Positions 8,921 to 17,349 of a DNA stretch of 64,000 nucleotides are shown here, piece by piece. The position numbers and the translations under genes are program-made. Below the pieces are notes generated by a model. That model had not been told where the DNA came from. It was given only the letters and a program-made list of their open reading frames with translations, and ran no database searches. Numbering within the stretch: the stretch's first letter is position 1; every line of letters starts with the position of its first letter. The stretch covers positions 372,001-436,000 of the forward strand of contig NZ_JAHHZM010000004.1 of NCBI RefSeq assembly GCF_018642165.1, in the 5' to 3' direction. Origin of the DNA: Echinicola shivajiensis. Its GTDB lineage: Bacteria; Bacteroidota; Bacteroidia; Cytophagales; Cyclobacteriaceae.

Positions 8921-9134
8921 TTACTTTTTCCATCGATGAAAAAGTAACAAAAAATCTAGGCCAGTGGTATAACTTTTAAATTGGATGAAAGCTATAGTTC
9001 AAATGAAAAAGGTTTCGTTTTCCAATTTAATTTTAATGCTACAGCCTAAAAGAAAGTGGATCTCGCTGTTCCACGACGCGAGCTAACTTCCTTTATTAAC
9101 GACTTTCGCAATACAATTAAAAACAGTTATACCA
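8921..9134. repeat. Repeat-rich intergenic element with terminal inverted repeats
   Basis: The 478-base gap between ctlX and purB (8865-9342) has no convincing gene but has structure. At 8921-8947 a perfect 10-bp inverted repeat (TTACTTTTTC/GAAAAAGTAA) has a 7-base loop. A second pair, tggtataac at 8965-8973 and gttatacca at 9126-9134, bounds about 170 bases containing 'gttccacgacgcgagctaac'. That layout and wording resemble dispersed non-coding repeats common in Bacteroidota genomes and could be a degenerate MITE. Repeats are seen; mobility and dispersal are inferred. The rest of the gap shows only the purB terminator. Confidence 0.5.
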
Positions 9135-9285
9135 AATGCCATTAATGATTTTGGATATAGATGACTCCATCTTGATGAAAGGGTTGTTAAGAAAATAAAA
9201 AAGGGTGAGAAACTTTGTTTTTAGGTCAAGATCTCGCCTAGTCAGTAATTGAAAGTAACTAGCAAAAAATCTAATGGGATCGAAT

Positions 9286-9320
9286 AAAAAAGCCAAGGCT
9301 TTTAGAGCTTTGGCCTTTTT
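9286..9320 (-). terminator. Terminator downstream of purB
   Basis: The arms aaaaaagccaaggct (9286-9300) and agctttggccttttt (9306-9320) form a stem flanked by A and T runs, 23 bases after the purB stop. It could work in both directions. Confidence 0.75.
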
Positions 9321-9342
9321 ATGATATATGGTTTGGATAAAC

Positions 9343-10686
9343 TTAGATCCCAGTGTAGTTGAAAGGAGTGATCACCTTCAGTTCAGCTTTCACCTCGTTA
9401 GATACATTTAAAGTATCGATAAATTCCTTGATGGAAACTTCAGTGATTTTGCTGTTGGTTCTGGTAAGGTCCTTAAGTGCTTCATATGGTTTTGGATAAC
9501 CTTCTCTTCTTAATACGGTCTGTATCGCTTCAGCTACCACAGCCCAGTTTTCTTCCAGATCAGCATCAATAGCCGCTTGGTTTAACTCCAATTTACCCAA
9601 TCCCTTTTTCAAAGATTCAAATGCAATAAGCATATGTGCCAAAGGAACGCCGATCACTCTCAAGACAGTACTGTCTGTAAGGTCTCTTTGTAATCTGCTG
9701 ACCGGTAGCTTGGCAGCTAGGTGTTCCAAAAGTGCATTGGCAATACCTAAGTTGCCTTCTGCATTTTCAAAGTCAATAGGATTTACTTTATGTGGCATAG
9801 CAGAAGAACCTACCTCCCCAGCTTTGATTTTTTGCTTGAAATAATTCATGCTGACATATTGCCAAACATCCTTAGAAAGATCCAAAAGGATGGTGTTGAT
9901 TCTTTTCAAACCGTCAAAAAGGGCCGCAATATTGTCGTAATGTTCAATTTGCGTGGTTGGGAAACTTCTTTCCAAGCCAAGGTACTGGCTGACGAAATTA
10001 TTGGCAAAAACATTCCATTCTTGATCAGGGTAAGCTACTTTGTGGGCATTCATATTACCTGTAGCACCACCAAATTTAGCGGAATGAGGTACTTGGTTCA
10101 ATAGTACCAATTGGTTTTCAAGTCTTGTCAAGAACACCTGGAATTCCTTGCCCAATCGGGTTGGTGAGGCAGGCTGGCCATGGGTTTTAGCCAACATCGA
10201 GATATTTCCCCATTCTGCTATTTGGCTTTTTAGCTTAGCCATCACTTCTTCAAGAACAGGTAGCATTACCTCATTTAGTCCCTCTTTAAGCATAAGGGGA
10301 GTGGCAGTATTATTAATATCCTGAGAGGTCAGACCAAAGTGAATAAATTCTTTTTGCTCTTCAAGTCCCAATTGATCAAACTTTTCTTTTAGGAAATATT
10401 CAACTGCCTTAACATCATGATTGGTTGTTTTTTCAATTTCCTTGATAGCAGCAGCATCGGCTTCAGAAAAATCGTCCACAATAGCGCGAAGTTTTGGGAA
10501 GATATCCATAGAAATGCCCTTCAACTGAGGCAAAGGCATTTCGCAAAGAGCGATGAAGTATTCCACTTCTACCTTTACCCTGTAAAGGATCAAGGCATAT
10601 TCAGAAAAATAAGCCCTCAAAGGAGCGGTTTTGCTTCCGTATCTTCCATCCACAGAGGATACTGCGGTCAGCGTATTTAAGTTCAT
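9343..10686 (-). CDS. purB: Adenylosuccinate lyase
   Basis: Catalyses two steps of purine synthesis, SAICAR to AICAR and adenylosuccinate to AMP, both releasing fumarate. The 447-residue protein is of the long E. coli-like type: SSVDGRYGSKT at the N-terminus, KTHGQPASPT, and the superfamily signature SSAMPHKVNPIDFENAEGN, whose flexible loop carries the catalytic serine. A longer in-frame start at 10719 is rejected because it lies inside an exact TAnnTTTG box (10717-10724). The ATG at 10686 gives a 25-base leader and the family's usual N-terminus. Monocistronic, with a terminator at each flank. Confidence 0.96.
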   Translation of the reverse strand: MNLNTLTAVSSVDGRYGSKTAPLRAYFSEYALILYRVKVEVEYFIALCEMPLPQLKGISMDIFPKLRAIVDDFSEADAAAIKEIEKTTNHDVKAVEYFLKEKFDQLGLEEQKEFIHFGLTSQDINNTATPLMLKEGLNEVMLPVLEEVMAKLKSQIAEWGNISMLAKTHGQPASPTRLGKEFQVFLTRLENQLVLLNQVPHSAKFGGATGNMNAHKVAYPDQEWNVFANNFVSQYLGLERSFPTTQIEHYDNIAALFDGLKRINTILLDLSKDVWQYVSMNYFKQKIKAGEVGSSAMPHKVNPIDFENAEGNLGIANALLEHLAAKLPVSRLQRDLTDSTVLRVIGVPLAHMLIAFESLKKGLGKLELNQAAIDADLEENWAVVAEAIQTVLRREGYPKPYEALKDLTRTNSKITEVSIKEFIDTLNVSNEVKAELKVITPFNYTGI

Positions 10687-10716
10687 GATGATTTCTATTT
10701 GATTTGAATGACGCCA

Positions 10717-10724
10717 CAAAAATA
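10717..10724 (-). promoter_or_regulatory. -7 promoter box of purB
   Basis: The minus strand reads TATTTTTG, an exact TAnnTTTG match, placing the transcription start about 25 bases before the purB ATG. No clear -33 element is seen. Confidence 0.5.
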
Positions 10725-10787
10725 ATTTATTAAAATGTAAAAGCCTTTCATTTGTAATTTTTTTAACAAAAGGAGGTGAAATGCAAT

Positions 10788-10820
10788 AAAAAAGGGGATT
10801 TCCTTTATGGAACCCCCTTC
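10788..10820 (-). terminator. Terminator of the DUF4397 lipoprotein gene
   Basis: On the minus strand GGGGTTCC, a short loop and GGAAATCCCC are followed by a T run, starting about 20 bases after the stop codon. Confidence 0.75.
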
Positions 10821-10842
10821 TATTGTGCGGTAATAGTCGGTA

Positions 10843-11577
10843 TTAATAATTTGGATAATTTCTTATCACTTGAAGGTTTAGGCCTTTGTCAGTTTCTGAG
10901 GAGTTGACATATCCTCTCACGATTACGGTGTAAACTCTTTGACTACGAAGGTTTAAGTCATCAGCAGTCAATAATATTTCACCGGAGTTGGCATCTGTTA
11001 AAGACAAATTGGTAAAGTCCGCATCTATTGCTTCAAATTCAGTGACATCTTTATAGGTTCCATTGGCAAATAACGGCGTGTCGCTTTCATTAACTGTAAG
11101 ATTAACTGCTGGAGCATCTGGTGATAGGTGAACCAGTCTGATTAAAGCATTGCCTTCTTCTGGTTCATTCCAATTGTCCTCAGCAACAACAGTACTCATA
11201 TCTGAGTCATCGTCCTCAGCGGCATCGATAAAGAAGAATGAATAAGCTTGATTCTCAGTCAAGGTCACGGTAGTGTCCAATAATGAGTTGGCTGCATTTC
11301 GACTTTTGAAGGAAAGTTCTCTTTCTCCTGTAAAATAACGTCCGTAATTGAAGTAATCGGTGTACTCAAAATTATTGGTGTTATAAAGTCTGCCATCAGC
11401 ATAAATGCTAACAGCTCCTGTCTCTGGAGAGCCATGGTAGTAAGCTACATAGGCAACTGGTCCATCATAGTAATCTGCGTCATCATCATCTAGGCAGCTA
11501 GTGATCAATAGGGGTGAAGCAGCCAATAAGAAAAGCCCTATACTTTTTTTCCAATTTTTGAACAGTCTGCTATTCAT
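10843..11577 (-). CDS. DUF4397 domain-containing lipoprotein
   Basis: An exported lipoprotein of 244 residues. The N-terminus has basic residues, a hydrophobic stretch and the lipobox LLITSC, followed by an acidic DDDDAD run. The mature part holds two immunoglobulin-like DUF4397 units: GPVAYVAYYHGSPETGAVSIYADG in the first and IRLVHLSPDAPAVNLTVN in the second, the latter being the family hallmark. The acidic residues after the lipid cysteine resemble Bacteroidota surface-export signals, so it may sit on the cell surface. The role of DUF4397 is unknown. An alternative ATG lies 15 bases upstream (11592). Monocistronic. Confidence 0.87.
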   Translation of the reverse strand: MNSRLFKNWKKSIGLFLLAASPLLITSCLDDDDADYYDGPVAYVAYYHGSPETGAVSIYADGRLYNTNNFEYTDYFNYGRYFTGERELSFKSRNAANSLLDTTVTLTENQAYSFFFIDAAEDDDSDMSTVVAEDNWNEPEEGNALIRLVHLSPDAPAVNLTVNESDTPLFANGTYKDVTEFEAIDADFTNLSLTDANSGEILLTADDLNLRSQRVYTVIVRGYVNSSETDKGLNLQVIRNYPNY

Positions 11578-11844
11578 AATTCGCGTTAACATAATCCTGT
11601 TGGTTTAATCTATTTTTTGTTACTTTTTTCTTTGTTTTCCCCAAAACGTATGGGCTTCTGCAAACGCTACAGCTGCTATAATTTTTTTTGTATTTATTTT
11701 ATCAGCAATGAGTTGGTATCTGGCTGGGAGAAAAAAACTTGATTTTTGGGCTTATTAATACAGGTTTGGGAACATCTTTTTGATTAATATGTTTTTATAG
11801 GGATTTAAAGATTGAGAATAAGGGGATTTTAAAAAAATCAACCT

Positions 11845-11852
11845 TAATTTTG
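11845..11852 (+). promoter_or_regulatory. -7 promoter box of the reductase gene
   Basis: TAATTTTG matches TAnnTTTG exactly and lies 38 bases before the ATG at 11891. No -33 element at the right spacing was found. Confidence 0.4.
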
Positions 11853-11890
11853 AGGACGATTAATAGAAGTAGATAAACTCAGCAGAAGGA

Positions 11891-13000
11891 ATGTTATTTA
11901 GCTTATTTAAAAAGAATAAAGGAGAGAAGAAAAGAGGGAGTCAGTATTTGTCATTGAAAGTTAGGGAAGTCGTAAGAGAAACTTCCGAGGCAATTACCAT
12001 ATATTTTGAACAGCCAGAGCCTTATTTGGAATATAAGCCTGGACAGTTTTTGACCTTGATTTTAGATATCAATGGTAAAGAGGAGCGTAGGTCATACAGT
12101 TTGTGCACCTCACCTTATGTGGATCCTCATCCAGGAATTACTGTGAAGAAAATAGAAGGGGGATTGGTATCTAATTATTTATATGATAATATCAAGCCTG
12201 GTAAGACCATTGAAGTGATGAAGCCTTTGGGTCACTTTACTACAGATTTCCATTCCAAAAATAGAAATCACTTTGTAATGATTGCCGGTGGAAGTGGGAT
12301 CACTCCAATTATTGGGATCAGTAAGTCCGTTTTGGTGAATGAGCCCTTTTCCAAGGTCACTTTGATTTACTGTAACCGTTCAGAAGACCAGATTATTTTT
12401 GACAGACAGTTAGAGGAACTAGGGCAAAAATATGAAGGACGATTAGAGGTAGTGCACACACTTTCCCAGCCCAAGGAGAATTGGTCAGGATTGAAAGGAA
12501 GGCTTAATGAGCAAATGATCGCTGATGTTTTAGAGGAAAAACATTATCCTGATGCGGAAAAAGAGATTTATTTTCTCTGTGGTCCTGAAGGATTGATGGA
12601 GGGGAGTGTGGAAGCATTGTTGAAGATGAATGTGCCTCATGATAACATACATAGGGAGAGTTTTTATACTTCCTCATCAGAAGAGGCAGAAAAAGATCAT
12701 GAAGCAGAAAATGCCAATATTGCACTGACCAGAGAGGTGGTCATTAATCTTGAAGGGGAAGAGCATAGTTTTGAAGTGCCAGCTGGAAAGACAATACTCG
12801 AAGCAGGGCTGGATGAAGGACATGATATGCCATATAGTTGCCAAAGTGGTCTATGTACGGCTTGCAGGGGCAGGCTGGTTAGCGGTAAAGTAAGTATGGA
12901 TCAGGATGCGGGACTAAGCGAAAGTGAAAAAGAAGCAGGTTATATTCTTTGTTGCGTTTCCCATCCTACTACTGGGGATGTTAAAGTAGATATAGGCTGA
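11891..13000 (+). CDS. FNR-type reductase with C-terminal 2Fe-2S ferredoxin domain (PaaE-like)
   Basis: A 369-residue soluble electron-transfer flavoprotein. Domain order: FAD-binding barrel with RSYSLCTSP (about 66-74), NAD(P)-binding domain with GGSGITP (about 133-139) and a CGPEGLM block, then a plant-type ferredoxin domain with cysteines in PYSCQSGLCTACRG (about 316-329) and a fourth in ILCC (about 354). This order matches PaaE, the reductase of phenylacetyl-CoA epoxidase, and related hydroxylase or desaturase reductases. No paaABC or other oxygenase gene is nearby, so its acceptor is unknown. Its stop overlaps the next start (TGATG), implying translational coupling to the small membrane protein downstream. 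Confidence 0.9.
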   Translation: MLFSLFKKNKGEKKRGSQYLSLKVREVVRETSEAITIYFEQPEPYLEYKPGQFLTLILDINGKEERRSYSLCTSPYVDPHPGITVKKIEGGLVSNYLYDNIKPGKTIEVMKPLGHFTTDFHSKNRNHFVMIAGGSGITPIIGISKSVLVNEPFSKVTLIYCNRSEDQIIFDRQLEELGQKYEGRLEVVHTLSQPKENWSGLKGRLNEQMIADVLEEKHYPDAEKEIYFLCGPEGLMEGSVEALLKMNVPHDNIHRESFYTSSSEEAEKDHEAENANIALTREVVINLEGEEHSFEVPAGKTILEAGLDEGHDMPYSCQSGLCTACRGRLVSGKVSMDQDAGLSESEKEAGYILCCVSHPTTGDVKVDIG

Positions 13001-13491
13001 TGCTGGAAGTGATGAAGAGAAAATTCAGGGTGCTTGAGCGAAATGTATTGATACTTATCGCCATACCGTTGCCAGTGTTTGCTTTTGCCTATTTGTACAC
13101 GACCAGTAGTAATATGGAATTGGAATTGCCTCAAATGCCAGAAAATCTAAAGGCCATTGGATTGGGAATAGTAGGGGCGATTTTAGTTGTTCAATTTGTA
13201 CAGTTTAATAAGGGGCTGAAAAAATTGAGAAATCCAGATATGCCACTTGAAGTAAAGTTGGGAAAATATGGGCAGCTTACCATGATTAGGTTTTGGTTGT
13301 TATTTGCTTCAGGTCTTTTATGTGGGGCAGGTTTATTGTTGTTTGAAAATCCGGGATTTACTGTAGGATATGCTTTGACACTGGGTTTTGTGTCTCTTGG
13401 TAAACCTACTCCTGATAGAATTATTAGGTTGTTAAGGCTCAAAGGAGAGCAAAGAGCCACTGTTGCCGAGTTTGGCAGAAGAGATGAATAG
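13000..13491 (+). CDS. Small multi-pass membrane protein of unknown function
   Basis: A 163-residue protein with hydrophobic segments near 17-33, 50-67, 92-113 and 118-133, separated by basic loops and ending in a hydrophilic, Arg-rich tail. I recognise no family. Its ATG overlaps the stop of the reductase gene upstream (TGATG), so the two are almost certainly made together. That suggests a membrane anchor or a membrane-bound redox partner, which is inference only. The cytosolic side likely carries the KKLRNPDMPLEVKLGKYGQL loop. A strong bidirectional terminator follows. Confidence 0.75.
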   Translation: MLEVMKRKFRVLERNVLILIAIPLPVFAFAYLYTTSSNMELELPQMPENLKAIGLGIVGAILVVQFVQFNKGLKKLRNPDMPLEVKLGKYGQLTMIRFWLLFASGLLCGAGLLLFENPGFTVGYALTLGFVSLGKPTPDRIIRLLRLKGEQRATVAEFGRRDE

Positions 13492-13528
13492 AAAAAGGCA
13501 TCGGAAATCAATTTCTGATGCCTTTTTT
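13492..13528. terminator. Bidirectional terminator between convergent genes
   Basis: A 17-bp stem (aaaaaggcatcggaaat with atttctgatgccttttt, one G-T pair) has A and T runs on both sides. It separates the membrane-protein gene (+) and the DUF4097 gene (-), which end on each side. Confidence 0.85.
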
Positions 13529-13532
13529 GGTA

Positions 13533-14456
13533 TTAATACTTTTCAATAGTGATCATCCCTGATCCAATATTTCCTTTAACGGTATGGTCTGCACCATGAT
13601 CGATGTGCAAATGGTCGCTTGAGGACATGTCACCTACTTTTACCATTCCGCTGCCTGCATTGAGATCATAGTTATAGTTGTCCAGCAAGGCATTGGCTTT
13701 GATATTGAACATTCCTGAAGAACCTGAAAAGGAGGTGTTGGGACCAAAGCCAACTTTTTTGGCCTTCATCATACCGGAAGATAATTTCAGTTTTCCTAAA
13801 GTAGAAATATCTTCCATACTTACGCTTCCTGAGGTGATTTTTACATTTAATTCCCCCGCAACATGTTTGGCTGTGATCCTACCACTACTAGAGCTCAAAG
13901 AAGTATTTCCTTTAATATATTCTAAGTCCATCATTCCGCTGGTCATGTTGCATTCCACGTCTCCCTCCACACTGTTAACTTCTATTTTTCCTGAGGAGCC
14001 TGCTAATTTTAAATTACCAGAGATGTCTTCAACTTGAATGATTCCTGAACTCGCTGTTAATTCAGTAAGTTCAGAAGCCACACCCTTTATATGCATTTTA
14101 CCAGAAGAGTTGGCTGCTTTAAGCACAATGACTTCAGGGCCGGTGATATGGATATATCTTTTATTGTTGTTGTTATTCCAGTTCCCTGTTTTTTGGTAAG
14201 AGATTTTAAGGGTGTTTCCTACGGTGACAAAGACCAAGTTTTTGTCTGCATTCTGATCATCGCCCAGATCGGCAGTGACTTTTATGGATGATTGGGAAGT
14301 ATTTCCTTCATAGCTTAAGGAAATGCTTCCTCCCTGGATTTCAAGTTTTTCAATATTGTCAAATGACTTTTCGATTTTTGATTGGCCATGGCTGTATCCT
14401 AGGCTAATTCCAAAAAGGAATATAAGGACGCCAATATAGCGGAATGAAGTTTTCAT
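13533..14456 (-). CDS. Secreted DUF4097-type beta-strand repeat (head-GIN-like) protein
   Basis: A 307-residue exported protein with a signal peptide (about 1-25, ending SHGQ). The mature part is a right-handed beta-helix-like array of short repeats with recurrent SSG-[KIM] turns (ANSSGKMHI, TASSGIIQV, AGSSGKIEV, MTSGMMDLE, SSSSGRITA, TSGSVSM, LSSGMMKA, GSSGMFNI, GSGMVKV, GSGMITI). This is characteristic of the DUF4097/DUF2807 putative adhesin families of Bacteroidota. The function of these proteins is not established; an envelope or surface role is likely. It lies downstream of an ECF-sigma operon on the same strand but is separated by a hairpin repeat. Confidence 0.82.
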   Translation of the reverse strand: MKTSFRYIGVLIFLFGISLGYSHGQSKIEKSFDNIEKLEIQGGSISLSYEGNTSQSSIKVTADLGDDQNADKNLVFVTVGNTLKISYQKTGNWNNNNNKRYIHITGPEVIVLKAANSSGKMHIKGVASELTELTASSGIIQVEDISGNLKLAGSSGKIEVNSVEGDVECNMTSGMMDLEYIKGNTSLSSSSGRITAKHVAGELNVKITSGSVSMEDISTLGKLKLSSGMMKAKKVGFGPNTSFSGSSGMFNIKANALLDNYNYDLNAGSGMVKVGDMSSSDHLHIDHGADHTVKGNIGSGMITIEKY

Positions 14457-14549
14457 AGTTTAATGGTTTATGTTCAAGGGAGCATTGGGTATATGTTGTT
14501 TATTTATCCATGTTTAAACCCGGACTATGCATTAGAATCCGTCGTGAGA

Positions 14550-14652
14550 GTTTAAAATGCAAGAAAATCAAGTATTCAACGAAAGAAGCATGGCACCGCT
14601 ATGGTAAATGAGTTCAATACAGCGAAGCGGTTGATTTTGAAGCATTTTAAGC
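14550..14652. repeat. Long imperfect inverted repeat, about 100-base hairpin
   Basis: The arm at 14550-14571 (gtttaaaatgcaagaaaatc plus aa) pairs with 14631-14652 (ttgattttgaagcattttaa plus gc) over 22 bases with four mismatches. Nested inside, caccgct (14594-14600) faces agcggttg. It sits between the DUF4097 gene and the twin outer-membrane protein genes. The preceding 'cccggactatgcattagaatcc' text also looks like a dispersed Bacteroidota repeat. It could be a MITE-like relic, a transcript-stabilising hairpin or a small RNA. Structure seen, identity unknown. Confidence 0.5.
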
Positions 14653-14683
14653 TTTTAATGGGAAAGCTAATACATATTTCGGG

Positions 14684-15478
14684 TTAAAGGATGATTCCAA
14701 AACTAAGTGCGTTAACCTCTGGCCCTTTTCCAGTTTGGAATACAGGGTTGAGGTCATAATTAAGGTAGAAGTCTATCTCCCCAACTCCAAGGGTCAATCT
14801 TCCACCATACCTGAGATTACTGCTAAACATATTAGACTTCTCATATTTTTTATGGGATTTTCCTTCTTCATCTTCATAGACGAATTTGCCTCTTCCACCA
14901 AGTCTATACCCAATATACGGCCCCAGTCCAATTCTGATTTTTCCATTTTCGCTATGGTAGCTAGGGATAAGGCTGAGATTTGCATAGGAAGAAGATGTTT
15001 TGGATTTGGTGCCCTCTCCATCTTCAAAAGGTTCAAAAACAACCCCATCATTGGTTTTGAGAGGGATGAGGTCTGAGTCCTCCAGTTTGAAATTATACCA
15101 ACTTACGCCAAGGGCTGGATTAAATGTGAAATGTTTACCTAGGGGATAAACATGCTGATAATTCAAGCCGACATTCCAGCTTCCCCAAGCTTTAACAGTA
15201 GGAGAGGAAGGATCATTTACCCAGGTATTGATCCCTAGGTCTATGTTGAATCTTTTTTCATAGTTTCGCTTTTTTGCCCCATCTATTTCTACAGAAACAT
15301 CGCTGCATCCTTCTGTATTTATGGTCCAGGATCTGTCCGCATATTTTTCATAAATCCATTGGTTTCCAAAAAGACGAAAATTTTTCACTTTCACCACTTC
15401 CTTTTCATCGCTTTCCTGTGCGATGGAAATTGCTGGAATACAGGCTGAAAGGCAAATAAATAAAAGTAGTTTTTTCAT
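14684..15478 (-). CDS. Outer-membrane beta-barrel protein (tandem paralogue 2)
   Basis: A 264-residue exported protein with a signal peptide (about 1-20, ending SIAQ), a short variable region (21-75) and a C-terminal barrel of alternating strands ending in SFGIIL. It is a clear paralogue of the upstream neighbour: both contain KAWGSWNVGLN or KGWGSWNVGLN, WYNFKLE or WYNFKFE, GPYIGYRLGGRGKFVY or GPYFGYRVGGRSKFVY, and NLRYGGR or NVRYGVR. Only 26 bases separate them. It is the last gene of the ECF sigma / anti-sigma / barrel / barrel set. Ligand or transport role is unknown. Confidence 0.82.
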   Translation of the reverse strand: MKKLLLFICLSACIPAISIAQESDEKEVVKVKNFRLFGNQWIYEKYADRSWTINTEGCSDVSVEIDGAKKRNYEKRFNIDLGINTWVNDPSSPTVKAWGSWNVGLNYQHVYPLGKHFTFNPALGVSWYNFKLEDSDLIPLKTNDGVVFEPFEDGEGTKSKTSSSYANLSLIPSYHSENGKIRIGLGPYIGYRLGGRGKFVYEDEEGKSHKKYEKSNMFSSNLRYGGRLTLGVGEIDFYLNYDLNPVFQTGKGPEVNALSFGIIL

Positions 15479-15504
15479 TATTTTAACAGTATTATTCTTT
15501 CGTA

Positions 15505-16521
15505 TTAAAAAACAAGGCCAAAAGTGATTGGGTTAAGTGCTGGGCCCTTATCGTCTTGGAACAGTTCGTTTAAGTCATAGGTGGAGAAGAAGGTGATGCG
15601 GCCTACTCCGATTTCTCCTCTAACACCGTAGCGAACATTATTCAGGTATATCCCCGTATTAAGTTTGTCTTTTTGTCTTCCAGAACCATCTATTTCTCTG
15701 TAGACAAATTTGCTTCTACCTCCTACGCGATAACCAAAATAAGGTCCTGCGGCTATTTTAATCCCTTTATGTCCATTATCATTCATCCTGCCAAAGTCCA
15801 GTCTTAACAAGGTCATAGCAGTGATATAGGAGGCACTGATTTTACTTTTAAATCCATCTACATCAGTCCTTTGGATAAAGTCGATACCTTCATCTCCTCT
15901 GACGGCTTGAAAATCCCTGTTTTCAAATTTGAAATTGTACCATTGCATGCCCAGTCCAAACTCCCAATAGAAACCTTTGGATATTCGCTGACTTGCCATC
16001 CAGTTAAGTCCCACATTCCAGCTTCCCCAGCCTTTGACTGCATATGGGTTGTCAGAAGTGGGAAACTTCCCGTCTTCCAGGTAATTGTTGATACCCGAAT
16101 CAAAATTGAAGAATGTCCGGAAAGGAGGCTCTACTTTTTTCTTTTTTTCTACCCGGACTTTGGTGTTTGGCCCTGACTCATCTACAATGACCTTTAATCT
16201 GCCCACAGATACAGTCGTCTCGGCACCATGTTCTTCCACACGAACTATTTCTTTATTGTCTTCACCATCTTTACCTACTTCCACCACAGTGAGTTCTCCA
16301 GTTTCCTCATCTAGTTCTAAGTCCAATTCACGGATAATCTGGTTTACATCTAAGACTTTTAGCTTTTCGAAATCCTCTTTATTGTCTACTAGGATAACTA
16401 TACGTCCTGAATGTCCATACTCTACGATGATACTGTCCTTGGCAGTCTGGTTGCCTTCATTGAAAGCAAAAGCTGTTTGCACCAATGCCATAAAAATCAT
16501 GGCTAAAACATATCTTTTCAT
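15505..16521 (-). CDS. Outer-membrane beta-barrel protein with extra N-terminal domain (tandem paralogue 1)
   Basis: A 338-residue exported protein. After a signal peptide (about 1-19) comes a charged, probably periplasmic segment (about 28-130) rich in Val, Glu and Lys strands (IIVEYGHSGRIVILVDN, ELTVVEVGKDG, KVRVEKKKK), then a barrel domain (about 135-338) homologous to the next gene's. The extra N-terminal segment is longer than in its paralogue and could contact the periplasmic part of the anti-sigma-like protein encoded 24 bases upstream; that is inference. It belongs to the sigma-operon; function is otherwise unknown. Confidence 0.82.
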   Translation of the reverse strand: MKRYVLAMIFMALVQTAFAFNEGNQTAKDSIIVEYGHSGRIVILVDNKEDFEKLKVLDVNQIIRELDLELDEETGELTVVEVGKDGEDNKEIVRVEEHGAETTVSVGRLKVIVDESGPNTKVRVEKKKKVEPPFRTFFNFDSGINNYLEDGKFPTSDNPYAVKGWGSWNVGLNWMASQRISKGFYWEFGLGMQWYNFKFENRDFQAVRGDEGIDFIQRTDVDGFKSKISASYITAMTLLRLDFGRMNDNGHKGIKIAAGPYFGYRVGGRSKFVYREIDGSGRQKDKLNTGIYLNNVRYGVRGEIGVGRITFFSTYDLNELFQDDKGPALNPITFGLVF

Positions 16522-16545
16522 ATTAATTTGAATTAAAGTATTAGC

Positions 16546-17349
16546 TTAATTTTCCTCTTTCTTACTGATCAATGAGGCAAACAGGTTGTTTTTTGCATCC
16601 TGCAGGTCTGCGTATCCTTTATCCACTTTGCCTATTAATCCTCCGAGGGTATTGATTTTATCCCCTATTTCTGTGACCAGTTTTTCTTTTTTGGGTTTCT
16701 CTGAAATTCCACTGGATTTGATTTTTACGGTATATGCCACAGGTTCAACTTTTTCCTCACTGAGGCTGTTGTCCGCAATCAGTTCATTCATGTTAATTCC
16801 CCCATTGCCCATTCCAGATAATTCCAGGCCTTTGTTGATGGTGATTTCAGGAGCCTTTTCAATAGGCCTTTGGTTTGACTCAGCTACCAGGGAATTGTCT
16901 GGAGAATTTTCATCTCTTTGGTTTAGCTTAGTAGGTGAGGGATTATTTTTCATCTCAGGTTTTTTATCCTCTTGAATGTTCTCCTCTTCTTTTTTGGTTT
17001 TTTTGACTGAGTCGGTTTTCGGTATTGTTTTTTCTGCAGGTTTCGTGATTTCTTCCTGAGGGTCGATATCGTTTTTTGGAAGGATTTCTTGGTTGATAAC
17101 AGGGTTTTGCTCTGCCATCATTGGCGTATTTTCATTATGGTCAGTAAAGTCAATTCTCCAAAGAAGCAATGCAAGGACAAATATCCCAATAAGCATAGCA
17201 GCGATGCTGATCCAAAATGGTCTATTGGTTTTTTTTTGAGGACCTAGTTGGGCATCTAATCTCTCCCAGCTCAATTTGCTGGGGCTTTCTTGGTGCTGTT
17301 TCAGCTTTGTGCTAAATAGCTCATCTATTGGGTGTTTTTGATTATCCAT
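16546..17349 (-). CDS. Putative membrane-anchored anti-sigma-like protein
   Basis: A 267-residue protein with a short cytosolic N-terminus (1-44, containing the LSWERLDAQLG stretch common in Bacteroidota anti-sigma-like proteins), one membrane helix (45-64), and a long low-complexity, Lys/Glu/Pro/Asn-rich periplasmic region. Its ATG lies inside the 3' end of the sigma factor gene (8-base overlap), the classic arrangement for a sigma/anti-sigma pair. No zinc-binding HxxxCxxC motif is present, so it is not a ZAS-type anti-sigma. Role inferred from topology and position; no sequence family is claimed. Confidence 0.75.
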   Translation of the reverse strand: MDNQKHPIDELFSTKLKQHQESPSKLSWERLDAQLGPQKKTNRPFWISIAAMLIGIFVLALLLWRIDFTDHNENTPMMAEQNPVINQEILPKNDIDPQEEITKPAEKTIPKTDSVKKTKKEEENIQEDKKPEMKNNPSPTKLNQRDENSPDNSLVAESNQRPIEKAPEITINKGLELSGMGNGGINMNELIADNSLSEEKVEPVAYTVKIKSSGISEKPKKEKLVTEIGDKINTLGGLIGKVDKGYADLQDAKNNLFASLISKKEEN

